Source of the DNA: Paenibacillus solani
GTDB taxonomy: Bacteria > Bacillota > Bacilli > Paenibacillales > Paenibacillaceae
Assembly: GCF_001277345.1 (NCBI RefSeq)
Contig: NZ_LIUT01000001.1
Span: forward strand, 1,552,396 to 1,602,885
DNA length: 50,490 bases
Direction: 5' to 3'
Every line of letters begins with the position of its first letter. Positions within the stretch are counted from its first letter, which is position 1. The notes under the pieces are model-generated. The model did no database searches. It was not told the origin of the DNA and was given only the letters and a program-made list of their open reading frames with translations. Shown here in pieces: positions 20,681-30,227 of the stretch. Position numbers and translations under genes: made by a program.

Positions 20681-22131
20681 TCATCAAAAAAGGCATTCGG
20701 CGGCAAATCGTACTGCACTATTTTTTGGTAGTGTTCATCGCTTTGCTGCTAATCGAGGTTATATTTTTAATCGCATTACGAACGTATTATTACGATACAG
20801 TGTACAATCATATAACGAATCATTTCCGTACAGCCAATCCTTTCTACGAGCCTTTTCGATTGTCCGCTTCGGATAATGCCAACCAGTTGAGCGAGATGAT
20901 TCGCCATTTTGAGCTGTACAACACCGAACTTCAAATATTGAATCCGGCTGGTCAAGTACTATCTACATCAACTGGCTTTGAAATCGAGCAGACGATCAAG
21001 ACCAGTGATGTGACTCAAGCACTCGCAGGAAATTCAAGCCGATGGATTGGCAAGCAGCAGGGCACAGGGCAGATTGTAATGGCAGTCTCACAGACGATTT
21101 CTAACGGCTTTGAAAATACCTACATTCTTCGTTATGTGACCTCCTTGGAGTTTATTAACGAAAAACTCATGAAAATGACGCTGTTTGCCGTCAGTATCGG
21201 TGCGGCAGTATTGGCCATTGTACTGGCGTTCAGCATTGGGCTGGCGAACTCGATCGTGAAGCCGCTGAACAATATTACAACCGTATCGGCCCAGATGGCC
21301 AAGGGTAAATTTAATGTCCGAATCAAGGGTGACTATAAATATGAGCTGGGTGAGCTATCATCCACTCTGAACTATATGGCTCAGGAAATTGTGCGAAGCA
21401 ACCAAGTAAAGGACGATTTCATCTCATCCATATCGCATGAGCTGCGAACGCCGCTCACAAGCATCAAGGGATGGAGCGAAACCTTGGATTCTGGCGGATA
21501 TGATCCGGAAGAAACCAAGATCGGCATGCAGATCATCTCAAAAGAAACCGATCGGCTCATCGGACTCGTGGAAGAACTACTGGATTTCTCGAAGCTGCAG
21601 CAAAACGAGATGAAGCTTGTGAAAGGCATTGTGAATGTCCGGGAGCTTTTACAGGAAATCATGCTTAATCTATGGACCAAGGCTGAGAAAAAAGGCGTCA
21701 AAATTATATTGGAATCCGATGAAAAACCGATTATTTATGGCGATGTCAACCGATTGAAGCAGGTGTTCCTGAACATTGTGGATAATGCGGTGAAATTCTC
21801 GCATGAGAATGGTGTGATCAATTTATCCTTTGAGCTGGAAGGTAAATTTGTCGCTATAACCGTCCAGGATCACGGCATTGGCATATCGGATGAGCATTTG
21901 CGACGGGTAAAAGACCGGTTCTTTCAGGTCAATCCGCTAAACGGTGGCACGGGTCTGGGTCTTGCGATTACACAGCAGCTGGTAGAGCTTCATGGAGGTA
22001 CGATGGAGATGCACAGCGAGCTGGGGCATGGAACTGCCGTCATCGTCAAGCTGCCGCTGCCAGAGGGCAAGATTCCCATGGCTGGTGGCTTGGAGAGCGG
22101 CGAAGATGATGGTGTAGGGCCGATAGCCTAA
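20677..22131 (+). CDS. Membrane sensor histidine kinase with HAMP domain
   Basis: The 484-residue kinase has two membrane helices (about 11-34 and 167-190) enclosing a 130-residue extracellular sensor region. Then come a HAMP domain, the dimerisation/phospho-acceptor helix with His254 in ISHELRTPL, and a HATPase domain with N-box, DHGIGI and GTGLGLAI boxes. The ATG at 20677 overlaps the regulator stop (ATGA); six codons upstream in frame would be a GTG inside the regulator gene and are rejected. It is the cognate kinase of the preceding regulator; the neighbouring lipoprotein could deliver the signal. Confidence 0.93.
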   Translation: MIIKKGIRRQIVLHYFLVVFIALLLIEVIFLIALRTYYYDTVYNHITNHFRTANPFYEPFRLSASDNANQLSEMIRHFELYNTELQILNPAGQVLSTSTGFEIEQTIKTSDVTQALAGNSSRWIGKQQGTGQIVMAVSQTISNGFENTYILRYVTSLEFINEKLMKMTLFAVSIGAAVLAIVLAFSIGLANSIVKPLNNITTVSAQMAKGKFNVRIKGDYKYELGELSSTLNYMAQEIVRSNQVKDDFISSISHELRTPLTSIKGWSETLDSGGYDPEETKIGMQIISKETDRLIGLVEELLDFSKLQQNEMKLVKGIVNVRELLQEIMLNLWTKAEKKGVKIILESDEKPIIYGDVNRLKQVFLNIVDNAVKFSHENGVINLSFELEGKFVAITVQDHGIGISDEHLRRVKDRFFQVNPLNGGTGLGLAITQQLVELHGGTMEMHSELGHGTAVIVKLPLPEGKIPMAGGLESGEDDGVGPIA

Positions 22132-22159
22132 GCTTTGCCGGTTAACGGCAAAGCTTTTT
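22131..22159 (+). terminator. Terminator of the two-component operon
   Basis: The perfect 10-bp stem AGCTTTGCCG/CGGCAAAGCT overlaps the last base of the kinase stop codon and runs into five T's. Confidence 0.9.
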
Positions 22160-22219
22160 CTTTCGAGACAATGCAAACTTAAAGGGGAATATTTTTAGGC
22201 AAGAGAGGGGAATAAGGAA

Positions 22220-22750
22220 GTGGGAGATGCGGCAGCTTCGTTTTCGTTACCACAGGGGAATTTTGAACTGAGAAGAGCAGGGGCAGAACAGGCGGAGGAG
22301 ATGTTAAATCTTCTTACAGAGGCGGCTGTAGTCATGGAGCAACAGGGCCACAAACAGTGGCATCCATCCCTCTTTACTTTGGATTTGATGAATCAATACC
22401 TGACAGAGCGCGAAGTGTATATCCTTTGGCATGAAGAGAAGGCCGCAGGTATGTTCACACTTCAATATGGAGATCCAGCTTACTGGGGAGAGCGCGACGA
22501 CCCCGGGTATGGATATTTGCACAGATTAACCGTTCGTTTCTCCTATCGAGGCCTTGGGCTTGGAGAGAAGATGCTGTCGTTTACAGAATCCTATCTGTTA
22601 TCCAAAGGCGCCAAAGGCTTCCGATTGGACTGTGTATCTCATTTGCCCACATTGAATGATTACTACCAGCGCCAGGGTTTTCAGTTCGTAGCGGAGCAGG
22701 ATATGAGTGGTCGTAAAGTGAATTTATATGAGAAGACGTTTTCTCCATAA
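22220..22750 (+). CDS. GNAT family N-acetyltransferase
   Basis: The 176-residue protein carries the acetyl-CoA-binding motif A in LHRLTVRFSYRGLGLGEKML (about residues 98-117), with the RGxGxG-like turn RGLGLG. The C-terminal YYQRQGFQFV is the usual GNAT ending. The acceptor substrate is not evident. The start is GTG at 22220 after AGAGGGGAA. The gene is flanked by terminators, so it is monocistronic. Confidence 0.85.
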   Translation: MGDAAASFSLPQGNFELRRAGAEQAEEMLNLLTEAAVVMEQQGHKQWHPSLFTLDLMNQYLTEREVYILWHEEKAAGMFTLQYGDPAYWGERDDPGYGYLHRLTVRFSYRGLGLGEKMLSFTESYLLSKGAKGFRLDCVSHLPTLNDYYQRQGFQFVAEQDMSGRKVNLYEKTFSP

Positions 22751-22802
22751 ACATACCAACGATGGATGCGCTTTGAGACAACACAGCAGGGCATACATGA
22801 GA

Positions 22803-22832
22803 AAAAAGCGATCCGCTTGCGGATCGCTTTTT
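22803..22832. terminator. Bidirectional terminator between the GNAT gene and glgC
   Basis: The perfect 14-bp stem AAAAAGCGATCCGC/GCGGATCGCTTTTT has a TT loop and T runs on both strands, between convergent genes. Confidence 0.9.
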
Positions 22833-22863
22833 GTATATCCAGGCTATGGAATAATTCTCGGAC

Positions 22864-24081
22864 TTACGAAGAAGAAACATTGGCGCGTAGACGTCCTTTT
22901 TCATACACATCCTGCAGCAGTCGGGCAGGCTGGGTACGAACAGTCGGTTTTGGAAGCACCGTCTCGTAAGGTCCTACCACCACGACGTTACCTGGAGTGC
23001 CTTTTACTACAGCTCCATCTTTAATAATGGCACCTTCGCCGATGATTGCATGTTCAATATGGGATCCTTTGCCGACTTTGGCATTTGGCATAACCACGCT
23101 ATCTTTTACGATGGAATATTTGCCTATCTCTGCACCGCAGAAGATGACGGAGTTTTTGGCTTTTCCTTCAAAGGCGCATTGGTCGTGGATCAAGCTGTCC
23201 GCATGCTCTGTATGACGAGCACGTGCAGCCGCAGGTTTCGTCTTCCAGGCACGGGTATACATTGGCCAGTCCGTTCTCTCCAGAACAAGTTCATTTTGGC
23301 TTAGAACGTCCATATGGGCTTCCCATAAGCTTTCTACGGTACCCACGTCTCGCCAGTAGCCCTGGAACCGGAACGCAAGCAAAGACTCATCCCCAGACAG
23401 CATCTTCGGGATTACATCTTTTCCGAAGTCGTGGCTGGAGTTCGGGTCAGCAGCATCCTCGATCAAGTGTTGTTTCAAATAGTCCCAACGGAACAAATAT
23501 ATGCCCATGGAGGCCAGGTTACTTTGAGGCTGCTGCGGTTTCTCTGCAAACTCTGTAATAATCAGATTGTCATCCACGCTCATGACACCAAAGCGGCTTG
23601 CATCTTCCCAAGGCACTTCCATCACCGAGATGGTTGCAGCGGCACCTTGCTCCATATGGGCCTCAAGCATTTGGCGATAGTCCATGTGATAAATGTGGTC
23701 TCCAGATAGAATGAGCACATGCTCCGGATTTTGGTCGTCAATATATTGAATATTTTTATAAATGGCATCGGCCGTCCCTAAGTATCCGTCTTGATCCGTA
23801 TTGTAGGATGGAAGCAGCGAAATGCCTTCAGATCCTGTTCTATGTGTAAGCCCCCAGGGTTCACCTTGGCCGATATGTTCGTGTAATGATTCTGCCTCAT
23901 ACTGTGTAAGAACTCCGACGGTATCAATTCCGGAATTCACACAGTTGCTGAGAGGAAAATCGATTATACGATAATGGCCGCCAAATGGAACGGCGGGTTT
24001 TGCCAGCTTGGACGTCAGCGGGGCCAATCTTTTCCCCTCACCACCGGCCAAAAGCATAGCAATACAGTCTTTTTTCTTCAT
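22864..24081 (-). CDS. glgC: Glucose-1-phosphate adenylyltransferase
   Basis: Makes ADP-glucose, the glycogen precursor, from glucose-1-phosphate and ATP. The 405-residue protein has the nucleotidyltransferase start [36 protein letters not shown], and [10 protein letters not shown] left-handed beta-helix, the hexapeptide-repeat domain, is at the C-terminus (about 290-380, with [16 protein letters not shown]). GGGAGGGAAA lies before the ATG at 24079-24081; the upstream ATG 12 codons earlier has no site. It diverges from glgB, so the pathway is driven from one intergenic region. No glgD partner was seen. Confidence 0.93.
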   Translation of the reverse strand: MKKKDCIAMLLAGGEGKRLAPLTSKLAKPAVPFGGHYRIIDFPLSNCVNSGIDTVGVLTQYEAESLHEHIGQGEPWGLTHRTGSEGISLLPSYNTDQDGYLGTADAIYKNIQYIDDQNPEHVLILSGDHIYHMDYRQMLEAHMEQGAAATISVMEVPWEDASRFGVMSVDDNLIITEFAEKPQQPQSNLASMGIYLFRWDYLKQHLIEDAADPNSSHDFGKDVIPKMLSGDESLLAFRFQGYWRDVGTVESLWEAHMDVLSQNELVLERTDWPMYTRAWKTKPAAARARHTEHADSLIHDQCAFEGKAKNSVIFCGAEIGKYSIVKDSVVMPNAKVGKGSHIEHAIIGEGAIIKDGAVVKGTPGNVVVVGPYETVLPKPTVRTQPARLLQDVYEKGRLRANVSSS

Positions 24082-24140
24082 CACGTTTCCCTCCCAATGT
24101 ATTTTCACGTTGTTCATTACATAAACGACATTCCCGGGGT

Positions 24141-24169
24141 TTGAAACGATTATATTGAAAAAGTGTTAT
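24141..24169 (+). promoter_or_regulatory. Possible promoter of glgBA in the glgC/glgB divergent region
   Basis: TTGAAA (24141-24146) and TGTTAT (24164-24169) are 17 bp apart. On the other strand a TATAAT lies at 24149-24154 but has no good -35. The 196-bp region is AT-rich and has no good cre match, so catabolite control was not supported. Confidence 0.45.
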
Positions 24170-24277
24170 GAAAATTACAAAAATATTTTACAAATACATT
24201 TTTTATTTTCATGATGGTTAGAATGGGGTAATAACATTAATAATATTGGATTTTTATGAAAAAGCAGGTGACGATAA

Positions 24278-26263
24278 TTGAACCACGCAGTTAACGAAGG
24301 ATATACGACGCCGGAACAAGTGTATTTATTTCATGAAGGAACCTGGTTTCACAGTTATCAAAGCTTGGGTGCACACCTCGCGAAGGAAAATGGGGAAGAC
24401 GGCGTGCGATTTACCGTGTGGGCTCCGAATGCAAGGCAAGTTGGTCTTGCCGGAGATTGGAACGATTGGGATGGCACCCGGGATACGTTATATAGGATAC
24501 CCGATTCAGGAATTTGGAGTCGTTTTTTCCCTGGGTTAAAAACTGGAACTCTTTATAAATATCAGATCACCGGACCTTACGGAGAAACTTTTCTAAAAGC
24601 AGATCCCTATGCATTCCAGGCGGAAGTTCGGCCTGCCACCGCATCGGTGGTTACTGATCTGTCCGGGTATCAATGGCAAGATGCAGCATGGAGGAGAAAG
24701 AACAAGTCACCTTACACCAAGCCGATGAACATATATGAAATGCATGTCGGAACCTGGCGGCAAAAAGAGGATGGTTCTTTCTTTACATACCGCGAGCTCA
24801 CGGAACTGCTTATTCCTTATTTGCAGGAGATGAGTTATACGCATGTAGAGTTTATGCCTTTGGCTGAGCATCCTTATGATCTCTCATGGGGATATCAAGG
24901 AACAGGCTTTTATGCGCTTACGAGCAGATACGGCAGCCCCCACGATTTTATGTATCTTGTTGATCAGCTCCATCAGGCGGGCATCGGCGTACTACTTGAC
25001 TGGGTGCCCGCACATTTTGCCAAGGATGCCCACGGGCTCCGTCAGTTTGATGGAACCCCCCTATACGAGTACGCTGATCCGCAAAAAGCGGAGAGACCAG
25101 GATGGGGAACTTTATCTTTCGATTATGCCAAACCCGAAGTGATTTCATTCTTAATCTCCAATGCATTATTTTGGATGGATGTGTATCATATCGACGGTCT
25201 TCGTGTGGATGCGGTGACGAGTATGATCCGGCTTGATTTTGAGAAACGCCATGATCAATACAGTCCCAATAAATATGGCGGTTTGGAAAATCTTGAGGCG
25301 ATATCCTTTCTGCAGGAATTAAATAAAGCGGTATTTCATTATTACCCGAATGCGCTGATGATGGCTGAGGAGAGCAGTGCATGGCCAGGGGTCACCACCT
25401 CTGTTCAGGAAGGGGGACTGGGATTTAACTATAAGTGGAATATGGGCTGGATGAATGACACGCTGTCCTATGTGGAAAAGGAATTCCATGAGCGGCCCAC
25501 CCATCATAATTTACTGACTTTTCCCATTTGTTATGCCTATTCAGAAAATTTTGCACTGCCGCTGTCCCACGATGAAGTTGTCCACGGTAAAAAGTCACTG
25601 CTTAATAAAATGCCGGGGAATTACGAACAGAAGTTTGCCGGATTACGTATATTGCTTGGATATCAAATTACGCAGCCGGGTAAAAACCTGTTCTTCATGG
25701 GAGGAGAGTTCGGTCAGTTTATTGAGTGGAAAGATCAGGAGCAACTGGATTGGCTGCTCCTTGACTATGATAGTCACCGCCAACAGCTGGCCTACACGGC
25801 AGCTTTAAACCATATGTATGTGGAAGAGAAAGCACTATGGGAACAAGATCACCGATTCGAAGGCTTCCAATGGCTCAGCGCCGATGATAATGAGCAGAGT
25901 GTCATTTCTTTTATGAGAATAGGCAAGAAGCCAGGCGATACGCTGATTATCGTGATTAACTTTAAGCCTCAGGCATATGATCGTTATCGGATCGGTTTGC
26001 CAAGAGCCGGACAGTATGTAGAAATATTGAATTCCGATCATGTTGATTACGGCGGCTCGGGAATTCTAAATACGCCAGAGATGAAAGCTGAAAAGATCGC
26101 TTGGCATGGGCAAACCCACAGCCTGGAGATTAAGCTGCCTCCACTTAGCATAGTGGTTTTAAAGAAAAAACCGCCCCGTTCCAGAAAATCGGTAGATCAC
26201 CAGAGCCAGGAGTTGAAGGAAGCAGAGGCGAAGGCATCGTCCAAACGAAAAAACCAAACGTAG
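24278..26263 (+). CDS. glgB: 1,4-alpha-glucan branching enzyme
   Basis: Introduces alpha-1,6 branches into glycogen. The 661-residue protein has a CBM48 module near the N-terminus (VRFTVWAPNARQVGLAGDWNDWDG), then a GH13 barrel with nucleophile Asp311 in GLRVDAVTSM, acid/base Glu364 in MMAEESSAWPG, and the transition-state residues in LPLSHDEVVHGKKSL. A beta-sandwich C-domain follows and the last 30 residues are Lys/Arg/Ser-rich. The start is TTG at 24278 after CAGGTGA. The stop is 18 nt from glgA, so the two are one operon. Confidence 0.95.
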   Translation: MNHAVNEGYTTPEQVYLFHEGTWFHSYQSLGAHLAKENGEDGVRFTVWAPNARQVGLAGDWNDWDGTRDTLYRIPDSGIWSRFFPGLKTGTLYKYQITGPYGETFLKADPYAFQAEVRPATASVVTDLSGYQWQDAAWRRKNKSPYTKPMNIYEMHVGTWRQKEDGSFFTYRELTELLIPYLQEMSYTHVEFMPLAEHPYDLSWGYQGTGFYALTSRYGSPHDFMYLVDQLHQAGIGVLLDWVPAHFAKDAHGLRQFDGTPLYEYADPQKAERPGWGTLSFDYAKPEVISFLISNALFWMDVYHIDGLRVDAVTSMIRLDFEKRHDQYSPNKYGGLENLEAISFLQELNKAVFHYYPNALMMAEESSAWPGVTTSVQEGGLGFNYKWNMGWMNDTLSYVEKEFHERPTHHNLLTFPICYAYSENFALPLSHDEVVHGKKSLLNKMPGNYEQKFAGLRILLGYQITQPGKNLFFMGGEFGQFIEWKDQEQLDWLLLDYDSHRQQLAYTAALNHMYVEEKALWEQDHRFEGFQWLSADDNEQSVISFMRIGKKPGDTLIIVINFKPQAYDRYRIGLPRAGQYVEILNSDHVDYGGSGILNTPEMKAEKIAWHGQTHSLEIKLPPLSIVVLKKKPPRSRKSVDHQSQELKEAEAKASSKRKNQT

Positions 26264-26281
26264 CAAAAGGGGGAAGCAGGA

Positions 26282-27730
26282 TTGAGATTACTATTTGCAG
26301 CTTCAGAATGCGTACCATACATCAAAACAGGCGGATTGGCTGACGTTATTGCAGCGCTGCCCAAATCACTGTATGGCATGGGAGAGGATATTCGAGTTGT
26401 GCTTCCGAAATATCGCGGCATCCCTGACGAATACAAGGAACGTATGGAACACGTTGGAGAAACAAGGGTAAGGGTAGGCTGGCGTGAGCAGTACTGCGGA
26501 ATTGAGTCGCTGCAAGAGGACGGAGTAACCATTTATTTTGTGGATAACGAATACTATTTCGGCCGTGACGGTATCTACGGTTACATGGATGATGGCGAGC
26601 GCTTCTCCTTTTTCAATCGTGCGGTATTAGAAATCCTGCCGGTGATCGGATTCAAGCCCGATGTGCTTCATTGCCACGATTGGCATACCGCCATGATTCC
26701 GCTTCTTCTTGAAGACGTCTATCGTTATGACCCGTTCTATTCCGGGATTCGCACGGTTTTCACGATCCATAATCTGTTGTATCAGGGCGTATATCCGTAT
26801 GAGGTGCTGGTGGACTTGCTAGGCATCCACAGCCGGCACTTCACGACGGACGGCGTAGAGTACTACGGTAACGTGAACTTCATGAAAGCAGGGATCGTTT
26901 ATGCCGATCATATAACGACAGTGAGTCCAACCTATGCTACGGAGATACAGACCGGTTATTACGGTTACGGACTTGATGGACTGCTGTCAGCCCAAGGGTC
27001 AAGACTGAGCGGGATTGTGAACGGGATCGATACCAAAAGCTATAATCCGGCGACTGACCCGCATATTGCGATGAAATACCGGAGCGGACTCACCAAAAAA
27101 ACGCAAAATAAAATAGCCCTTCAAGAAGAACTGAATCTTCCCGTTGCACCACAGATCCCGTTAATGTCGATGGTCACACGATTGGTTGATTCAAAAGGCC
27201 TTGATTTGGTCATTCGAATTCTGGATGAGCTGCTCTACTATGATGAGATCCAATTCGTCGTCCTGGGGACAGGGGATCCGTCATATGAGCATTGGTTCCG
27301 GGAAGCGGCCAATCGGAACCCGCGTAAAATGTCGGCTCAGATCTGGTTCAATGAGCCTTTGTCGCGTCGCATTTACGCCGGCAGCGACCTGTTTCTGATG
27401 CCTTCCAAATTCGAACCTTGCGGCATCAGTCAATTAATTGCCATGCGATATGGCAGTGTGCCGATTGTCCGCGAAACCGGGGGGTTGAATGATACGGTTC
27501 AAGCATATAATGAGTTTACCGGAGAAGGAAACGGGTTTTCGTTCAAGGACTTCAATGCTCATGATATGATGAATACAATCCGACGTGCGACATCCATTTA
27601 TCGCATGCCAGAGCATTGGCGTAAAGTGAGCAAGAACGCACTTGGCGGAGATTACAGCTGGAATGTTTCAGCGAAAGCGTATCAGGAGATTTACCGGCAA
27701 ATTACGAACCAAGAAAGCGAAGTACATTAA
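26282..27730 (+). CDS. glgA: Glycogen synthase (ADP-glucose type)
   Basis: Extends alpha-1,4-glucan chains from ADP-glucose. The 482-residue GT5 protein has the KTGGLADV motif (Lys15) for ADP-glucose binding, HCHDWHTA, and the C-terminal PSKFEPCGISQLIAMRYG and RETGGLNDTV segments of the GT-B fold. The start is TTG at 26282 behind AAAAGGGGGAAG, only 18 nt from the glgB stop. A large palindrome follows the gene. No glycogen phosphorylase (glgP) gene is in the window. Confidence 0.95.
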   Translation: MRLLFAASECVPYIKTGGLADVIAALPKSLYGMGEDIRVVLPKYRGIPDEYKERMEHVGETRVRVGWREQYCGIESLQEDGVTIYFVDNEYYFGRDGIYGYMDDGERFSFFNRAVLEILPVIGFKPDVLHCHDWHTAMIPLLLEDVYRYDPFYSGIRTVFTIHNLLYQGVYPYEVLVDLLGIHSRHFTTDGVEYYGNVNFMKAGIVYADHITTVSPTYATEIQTGYYGYGLDGLLSAQGSRLSGIVNGIDTKSYNPATDPHIAMKYRSGLTKKTQNKIALQEELNLPVAPQIPLMSMVTRLVDSKGLDLVIRILDELLYYDEIQFVVLGTGDPSYEHWFREAANRNPRKMSAQIWFNEPLSRRIYAGSDLFLMPSKFEPCGISQLIAMRYGSVPIVRETGGLNDTVQAYNEFTGEGNGFSFKDFNAHDMMNTIRRATSIYRMPEHWRKVSKNALGGDYSWNVSAKAYQEIYRQITNQESEVH

Positions 27731-27760
27731 AGTACAAGGCTTGTGTTTAACAACATATAA

Positions 27761-27829
27761 CAAGTAACAGGGGTGCTAACGATAGCAAGAATAACTTGCT
27801 TTCGTTAGCACCCCTGTAGCTGTTACTTG
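27761..27829. repeat. Long imperfect palindrome after glgA
   Basis: A 16-bp perfect arm pair, ACAGGGGTGCTAACGA/TCGTTAGCACCCCTGT, continues inward past one T-T mismatch into AGCAAG/CTTGCT around an AATAA loop. Outward there is CAAGTAAC/GTTACTTG with a short bulge. No U run follows, so a classical terminator is not assured, although its place between convergent genes would suit one. It could instead be a dispersed palindromic element; only one copy was seen here. Confidence 0.6.
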
Positions 27830-27915
27830 ATCATACGTTTAAATTAGTAGATATCGCCGCCTCATATTTTTCATCTGCATCTGTGACCCATAATAAAAAA
27901 GGCTGAAGGTGCATA

Positions 27916-29664
27916 TTAATGCTTCAATTGGCGGCACAACATCCGGAATTCGTAAGGCTCCAGATCGATATGCATCGTACCGTTAACCGGCTTTACAGGC
28001 TCACCTGTTTCACAGTCATGCCAGTCGGTGGTCACAATTGGATGTGAGAGGGTTCGAGGTGAATTGCTGTTGTTCATCCACATAATAAAATGCATCGTTT
28101 CATCCGCGCGCTCATACACAATGCATGGATCATGGAAATTCGCCTGCAGGAAGCGGAAGCGCCCCTGGCGTAAAGCCTTATGCTTTTTACGAAGCGCGAT
28201 CATTCTTTTATAGAAAGAATACAGGTCCTGGTTCCGTTTATCAGGGTCCCACTCCATACATTGGCGACAATCGGGGTCTCCCTCTCCGGCTAAGCCGATT
28301 TCGTCACCGTAAAAGATGCATGGCGTTCCCATGAAGGTAAAGAGGAAGGCTACGGTGAGTTTCAAGCGCCGTGTATCTCCTCCTACGCGGGTCAGAAGCC
28401 TTGGTGTATCATGGCTGCATAGCAGATTGAAGACCACTTCGTTCGTCTGCTGTGGATACCGCATGAGAATGGACCCGATGTGGTTGGCGAAAGTCAGCCC
28501 ATCCATATTCCCGTTAAAGAACTCCAGCACCTTATCAGCAAAAGGGTAATTCATGACGGAATCAAATTGATCACCTTGCAGCCAAATTAAGGAGTCAGAC
28601 CATACTTCACCTACGATATAGGCATCCGGGTTGGCTTTCTTCACGACCTGCCTGAAATCCCGCCAGAAATGATGATCAATCTCATTGGCTACATCCAGTC
28701 GCCAGCCATCCAGCTTGATTTCCTTAATCCAATACTCGGCTACACCAAGCAAATAGGCTTTAACCTCGGGATTGGCTGTATTAAATTTGGGCATATTTCC
28801 GAAGAACCCGAAGGTGTCATAGCTTGGGATGCCGTCCTTGACCTCGCAAGGAAATTGATTCACATGAAACCAGTTCGCATATTTGGATTTCTCGCCATGT
28901 TTCAGCACATCTTGGAAAGGTGGGAATTGCTCGCTGCAGTGGTTGAATACCGCATCAAGAATCACTCTTATGCCCTTGGCGTGACAGGTATCCACCACCT
29001 TTTTTAACAGTTCATTATCTCCAAAATGCGGATCTACTTGTTTGTAATCAACGGTGTCATATTTATGATTGGAAGGGGAGAGGAACAGAGGAGTGAAATA
29101 AATGGCGTTTATGCCCAGGTCAACAAGATCGTCCAGATGATCCAGCACACCCTGCAGGTCACCTCCGAAGAAATTATCCACTTCGGGCTTGCCACCCCAA
29201 GCCTCGGTTCCTACAGGATTGATGTCCGGGTTCCCATTCGCAAACCGTTCGGTCATAATTTGATAGAATACGGCTTCTTTTGCCCATTCTGGCACTTTGA
29301 AGACATCGACTTCATGTATATACGGAAATTCAAAATATCCTGCTGGCGGATAAGGATAATCCCAACCGATCCCGCTGTCTACCATATATACCGTCTCGTC
29401 TCCAGCATGAATACGGAACCCGTAAGATAATCTTTTGTATTTAGGTTTGACACCGCACTCCCAATAATCAAACATGTCGTCAGAGGCGGCTTTTTCCATG
29501 GTGATCTCGAAGTACGTCCGGTCCCAGTCATATTTGTCGCCTGTCATGGCAACAACAGAATCAATGTCATTCTTCTTGGTTCGGATTCTTAAATGAATGG
29601 TATTAGTATCGTATGCATAAGCCCATTTATCGCGGGGAACATGATACAGTGCTTCTAACAGCAT
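27916..29664 (-). CDS. Alpha-glycosidase of the neopullulanase/cyclomaltodextrinase type (GH13)
   Basis: A 582-residue enzyme with an N-terminal beta-sandwich (about 1-125, CBM34-like) and a GH13 barrel. Catalytic residues are Asp324 in GWRLDVANE, Glu353 in VGEVWSD, and Asp in CSHDTPR; these fit GH13 subfamily 20. No signal peptide is present, so it acts in the cytosol on maltodextrins, cyclodextrins or glycogen fragments. The ATG at 29662-29664 has AGGAGGT; the 20-codon upstream extension is rejected. It faces glgA and may supply or drain the glycogen pool, but is transcribed on its own. Confidence 0.9.
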   Translation of the reverse strand: MLLEALYHVPRDKWAYAYDTNTIHLRIRTKKNDIDSVVAMTGDKYDWDRTYFEITMEKAASDDMFDYWECGVKPKYKRLSYGFRIHAGDETVYMVDSGIGWDYPYPPAGYFEFPYIHEVDVFKVPEWAKEAVFYQIMTERFANGNPDINPVGTEAWGGKPEVDNFFGGDLQGVLDHLDDLVDLGINAIYFTPLFLSPSNHKYDTVDYKQVDPHFGDNELLKKVVDTCHAKGIRVILDAVFNHCSEQFPPFQDVLKHGEKSKYANWFHVNQFPCEVKDGIPSYDTFGFFGNMPKFNTANPEVKAYLLGVAEYWIKEIKLDGWRLDVANEIDHHFWRDFRQVVKKANPDAYIVGEVWSDSLIWLQGDQFDSVMNYPFADKVLEFFNGNMDGLTFANHIGSILMRYPQQTNEVVFNLLCSHDTPRLLTRVGGDTRRLKLTVAFLFTFMGTPCIFYGDEIGLAGEGDPDCRQCMEWDPDKRNQDLYSFYKRMIALRKKHKALRQGRFRFLQANFHDPCIVYERADETMHFIMWMNNSNSPRTLSHPIVTTDWHDCETGEPVKPVNGTMHIDLEPYEFRMLCRQLKH

Positions 29665-30138
29665 GGTTACACCTCCTATATGAGTAAAGCTATAGCTAAT
29701 TAATAACCAGCTGCTGGCTTGCATGAATCATCGTCTTCTTGGCCTGTAATAGCTGGCCGCAATGAACAGCCATTTCATATGACGACTAATTATAAGATGG
29801 GACGTGACTGAGAAGATTATGCATTTACACTGAGTATATGATGAAAAACGCATCAATGACTTTCATTTGAGTGCTTATGTATATTTCTTAAGACCTATAC
29901 CTACATTTATATGTAGATATCGCATTTGAAGAGGGAGGAGTATATATTTACCATAATTATTGCATTGGATGTAATGCCAATCTCTTTATATTTTAAATTT
30001 GATTGTATTAAAAGTGAGTTTTGGATAGTCACTATTTGTTTCAAGCTTATATCTTATTGACCGTTGTAATAAAAAATCTCGACTTCTGTAATAAAATCAA
30101 ACTTCAATTATGTGATATGAAAATCCATACTTTTTCAT
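29665..30138. other. AT-rich intergenic region, no gene found
   Basis: The interval upstream of the alpha-glycosidase and of the glutamine-type ABC genes is AT-rich. It includes an isolated AGGAGG-like site near 29933-29940 with no good start codon behind it, and a weak 28-codon frame starting near 29971 that lacks a ribosome binding site. I see no RNA motif or repeat that I can support. Confidence 0.5.
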
Positions 30139-30167
30139 TGCATATTCATGCATCCTGTTTTATAATG
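30139..30167 (+). promoter_or_regulatory. SigA-type promoter of the amino acid ABC operon
   Basis: TTGCAT (30139-30144) and a perfect TATAAT (30162-30167) are 17 bp apart, about 60 nt before the ATG. Confidence 0.75.
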
Positions 30168-30227
30168 ACTCAGTTGCATCATTCCAATTATTATTGAATC
30201 GTAACAGTAAGGGGAGAAACAAGACGT

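Noticed and set aside
24082..24277. Catabolite-response (cre) site near glgC/glgB
   Set aside because: TGAAACGATTATAT has CG one place off the cre pattern.
29950..30060. Short 28-codon frame in the AT-rich gap
   Set aside because: No ribosome binding site at its start and no similarity that I recognise; expected by chance.
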